In this document: positions 46,220-48,786 of the stretch, piece by piece | Numbering within the stretch: position 1 is the stretch's first letter | How the letters are laid out: each line of letters starts with the position of its first letter | Assembly (NCBI GenBank): GCA_023267555.1 | Contig: JAHFMZ010000003.1 | Span: 1-48,786, forward strand | DNA length: 48,786 bases | From: a bacterium | GTDB lineage: Bacteria; Patescibacteriota; Minisyncoccia; Phycocordibacterales; UBA5272 | Direction of reading: 5' to 3' | Notes under the pieces: generated by a model | Databases searched by the model: none | Told to the model about the DNA's origin: nothing | Seen by the model: the letters and a program-made list of their open reading frames with translations, nothing else | Position numbers and translations under genes: made by a program

Positions 46220-46413
46220 ATGTTTATGAAACAATGGGCGATATGCTATGCATATCGCCCATTTGACTTGTATGTTTATTTTATATATAAACAATATATA
46301 CTGTAATTATCCGAATGCTGTTACGTCTGTATAGATGTGAATCCCTGAATTAATTAAATTTATTTGAATTTACTGTAAGTTGTTGATATTTATTAGCTAA
46401 TTAAATATCCTAT

Positions 46414-48786
46414 ATGCCTCCATCATTTAATAATTTCACCACAAAAGCCAAAGAAGTAATTCGTCGTGCACACGAGCTTGCTGTTGAACGTGGGCAGAAT
46501 CAGGTAAATCCCATTCATTTAATGGGAGCTCTTCTCACACAAGAAGAATCTCTTGTACACGCGATTTTGGAAAGATTAGAAGTTGATGTTCTTCATTTAA
46601 CTGACAGTATTGTGGACGCAATAGAAGTACCAGGAGCGTCAGCAACAGCCAGCCAAACATATCAAATGTATTTGACCCCAGAACTTGCTCAAGTACTCGA
46701 AAATTCTCTTAATATTGCCCAAACACTAGGAGATGAATTTGTTTCTACTGAGCATCTTTTCCTAGCACTTTTGGAATCAACCGGACAAGTTCGTGAATTA
46801 CTCGCACGTTTTCGTATTGATAGAGATCAAGCTTATCATATTTTGGAAGAACTTCGTGCCCAAAATATTACCGAGGCAAGTAATCCAAAGAAAAATAAAG
46901 CTCTTGCAAAATATACTCGCAATTTTACAGACCTTGCTCGTGCAGACAAATTAGATCCAGTTATTGGTCGTGATACCGAAATTATGCGTCTGATGCAAAT
47001 ACTTTCTCGCCGCACCAAAAATAATCCGATTTTAATTGGTGAAGCCGGAACAGGAAAAACTGCCGTGGTAGAAGGTTTGGCAATTCGTATGGCCCGTGGT
47101 GATGTGCCAGAAAGCTTGAAAGATAAAGAATTAGTATCACTTGATTTGGGTACACTTATTGCTGGTACAAAATTCCGTGGAGAATTTGAAGAGCGTTTGA
47201 AAGCTATTATGAAAGAAATTGAACGTTCGGAAGGCGGAATTATTTTGTTTATTGATGAAATACATACAATTGTTGGTGCCGGTTCGGCAGAAGGTTCGGC
47301 AGACGCAGCAAATTTACTCAAACCCGCACTTTCACGTGGAGAACTTCGTGCTATCGGTGCCACAACTCTCAAAGAATATCAAAAGCATATTGAAAAAGAT
47401 CCAGCGCTTGCTCGACGTTTTCAACCAGTATTTATTGAAGAACCATCCGAAGCAGATGCTTTGGCAATTATGCGTGGGCTAAAAGAAAAATATGAATTAT
47501 TTCACGGCGTGCGTATTACAGATGATGCTTTAATTTCCGCAGTCAATCTTTCGACCCGTTATATTACGAATCGTTTTCTTCCAGATAAAGCAATTGACTT
47601 GATGGATGAAGCCGCATCGTCACTTCGTATGGCGCTTGAAAATAAGCCACCAGTTTTGGATGAAGCTCATAGAAAAATTATGCGCCTTGAAATTGAAAAA
47701 GAAGCGCTTACCAAAGAACTCATTGCACACAGTGATGATGATATTACTTCTACCAAAAAACGCATTAATGCGATTGATGAAGAGATTGCAAATGTTAAGG
47801 AACGTACTCACGAACTTGAACTCAAATGGAAAAATGAAAAGAAAACTTTGACAGCAATCGGTGAAATAAAAAAGTCGCTTGAGTCTCTTCGTTCGGAAAG
47901 TGAAAATGCAGAAATCCGAGCAGACCTTACTCGTGTGGCGGAAATTCGTTATGGACAAATACCAGACCTCACTCGCGAATTAAATTCATTACTTGAAAAA
48001 TTAAAGAAGTTGCAAAAGACACGTAGAATTTTGAAAGAAGAAGTAACCGAAGAAGACATCGCTGGTGTTGTTGCGCGTTGGACGGGGATTCCAGTTTCAA
48101 GAATGCTTGAAGAAGAGCAAGAAAAACTTTCTCGTATGGAAGATGAGCTTGGCAAGAGAGTTATAGGACAACGTGAAGCAATTTCAAAAATAAGTGGAGC
48201 AGTGCGTCGCTCTCGTGCGGGTGTGAATGATCCAGAACGACCAATCGGTTCGTTTATGTTTCTTGGTCCAACGGGTGTAGGAAAGACAGAAATCACAAAA
48301 GCGCTCGCCGAGTTTAGGTTTAATGATGAAAAAGCACTCATCAAAGTTGATATGAGTGAATATATGGAAAAGCACAGTACGAGCAAGTTGATCGGTTCGC
48401 CTCCAGGATATGTTGGCTATGATGAATCAGGGCAATTGACCGAAGCAGTACGTCATCGACCATACGCTGTGATTTTGTTCGATGAAGTTGAAAAGGCTCA
48501 CCCAGAAGTGTTTAACTTGCTCCTTCAAGTTCTTGATGAAGGAAGACTGACTGACAGTAAGGGGAGAATCGTTAATTTCAAAAACACAATTATTGTGATG
48601 ACTTCAAATATTGGTAGTCAGTATATTCAGAAGATGGAACAGATTGGTTTTTCTACACAAGAAGTTGGTTCGGAATATACGCAAGTAAAAGAAAGAGTGA
48701 TGACAGCGCTCAAAGATTTCTTCAAGCCAGAGTTTTTGAATCGCTTGGATGATACAATTATTTTTGATGTATTATCAAAAGAAGAA
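46414..48786 (+). CDS. ATP-dependent Clp protease ATP-binding subunit (ClpB/ClpC type), 3'-truncated by window
   Basis: Clp N repeats ([23 protein letters not shown] type); [15 protein letters not shown]; coiled-coil M domain; [11 protein letters not shown]; runs open to the window end. Confidence 0.95.
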   Translation, partial: MPPSFNNFTTKAKEVIRRAHELAVERGQNQVNPIHLMGALLTQEESLVHAILERLEVDVLHLTDSIVDAIEVPGASATASQTYQMYLTPELAQVLENSLNIAQTLGDEFVSTEHLFLALLESTGQVRELLARFRIDRDQAYHILEELRAQNITEASNPKKNKALAKYTRNFTDLARADKLDPVIGRDTEIMRLMQILSRRTKNNPILIGEAGTGKTAVVEGLAIRMARGDVPESLKDKELVSLDLGTLIAGTKFRGEFEERLKAIMKEIERSEGGIILFIDEIHTIVGAGSAEGSADAANLLKPALSRGELRAIGATTLKEYQKHIEKDPALARRFQPVFIEEPSEADALAIMRGLKEKYELFHGVRITDDALISAVNLSTRYITNRFLPDKAIDLMDEAASSLRMALENKPPVLDEAHRKIMRLEIEKEALTKELIAHSDDDITSTKKRINAIDEEIANVKERTHELELKWKNEKKTLTAIGEIKKSLESLRSESENAEIRADLTRVAEIRYGQIPDLTRELNSLLEKLKKLQKTRRILKEEVTEEDIAGVVARWTGIPVSRMLEEEQEKLSRMEDELGKRVIGQREAISKISGAVRRSRAGVNDPERPIGSFMFLGPTGVGKTEITKALAEFRFNDEKALIKVDMSEYMEKHSTSKLIGSPPGYVGYDESGQLTEAVRHRPYAVILFDEVEKAHPEVFNLLLQVLDEGRLTDSKGRIVNFKNTIIVMTSNIGSQYIQKMEQIGFSTQEVGSEYTQVKERVMTALKDFFKPEFLNRLDDTIIFDVLSKEE

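Noticed and set aside
47219-48386. ORFs within the clp gene on both strands
   Set aside because: The correct frame is the open one from 46414 to the window end, which encodes canonical Clp motifs; the rest are shadow ORFs.
1-48786. CRISPR arrays, rRNA genes, prophage or transposase genes
   Set aside because: None seen in any reading of the window; in particular no candidate mobilising enzyme for the D-I-D units is encoded here.

Overview
AT-rich window with the gene content and compact layout of a Candidate Phyla Radiation / Patescibacteria-type (probably Parcubacteria-like) genome. The lineage is inferred, not tested. Core genes recognised: rpoB, rpoC, dnaG, rpoD, obg, gatB, miaA, parB, relA/spoT, topA, dprA, an rluD-family gene, rbfA, infB, a cysteine desulfurase, superoxide dismutase, a clpB/clpC-type ATPase (cut by the window end), an SR-rich DEAD-box helicase, a NADAR protein, glutamate racemase and a peroxiredoxin. 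There are also eight tRNAs and many single-gene orphan ORFs. The most striking signal is a recurrent small architecture around tRNA genes, seen once at the 3' end of topA. A piece of the gene (D) is followed by an inverted copy of itself (I) and then a degenerate direct copy (D). In the 3'-type examples a small hairpin with CTGC in its loop (H2) is inserted in the inverted copy. At tRNAs it sits at the acceptor/T-arm junction. A second hairpin with conserved ends (GGGTCGCGAA...TTTTGTGACC, H3) precedes the direct copy. 3'-type units follow tRNA-Leu(TAA), tRNA-Leu(CAA), tRNA-Leu(TAG), tRNA-Asp (cut by the window start) and topA. 5'-type units precede tRNA-Asp, tRNA-Met(CAT), tRNA-fMet and tRNA-Cys. 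These could be tiny gene-end-targeting elements mobilised in trans, or RNA-level switches; the sequence alone does not decide. Secondary observations: orphan ORFs carry strong Shine-Dalgarno sequences while several core genes look SD-less or leaderless; a GC-rich anomalous transcription unit; an unassigned structured ncRNA candidate; and a family of near-identical terminators.
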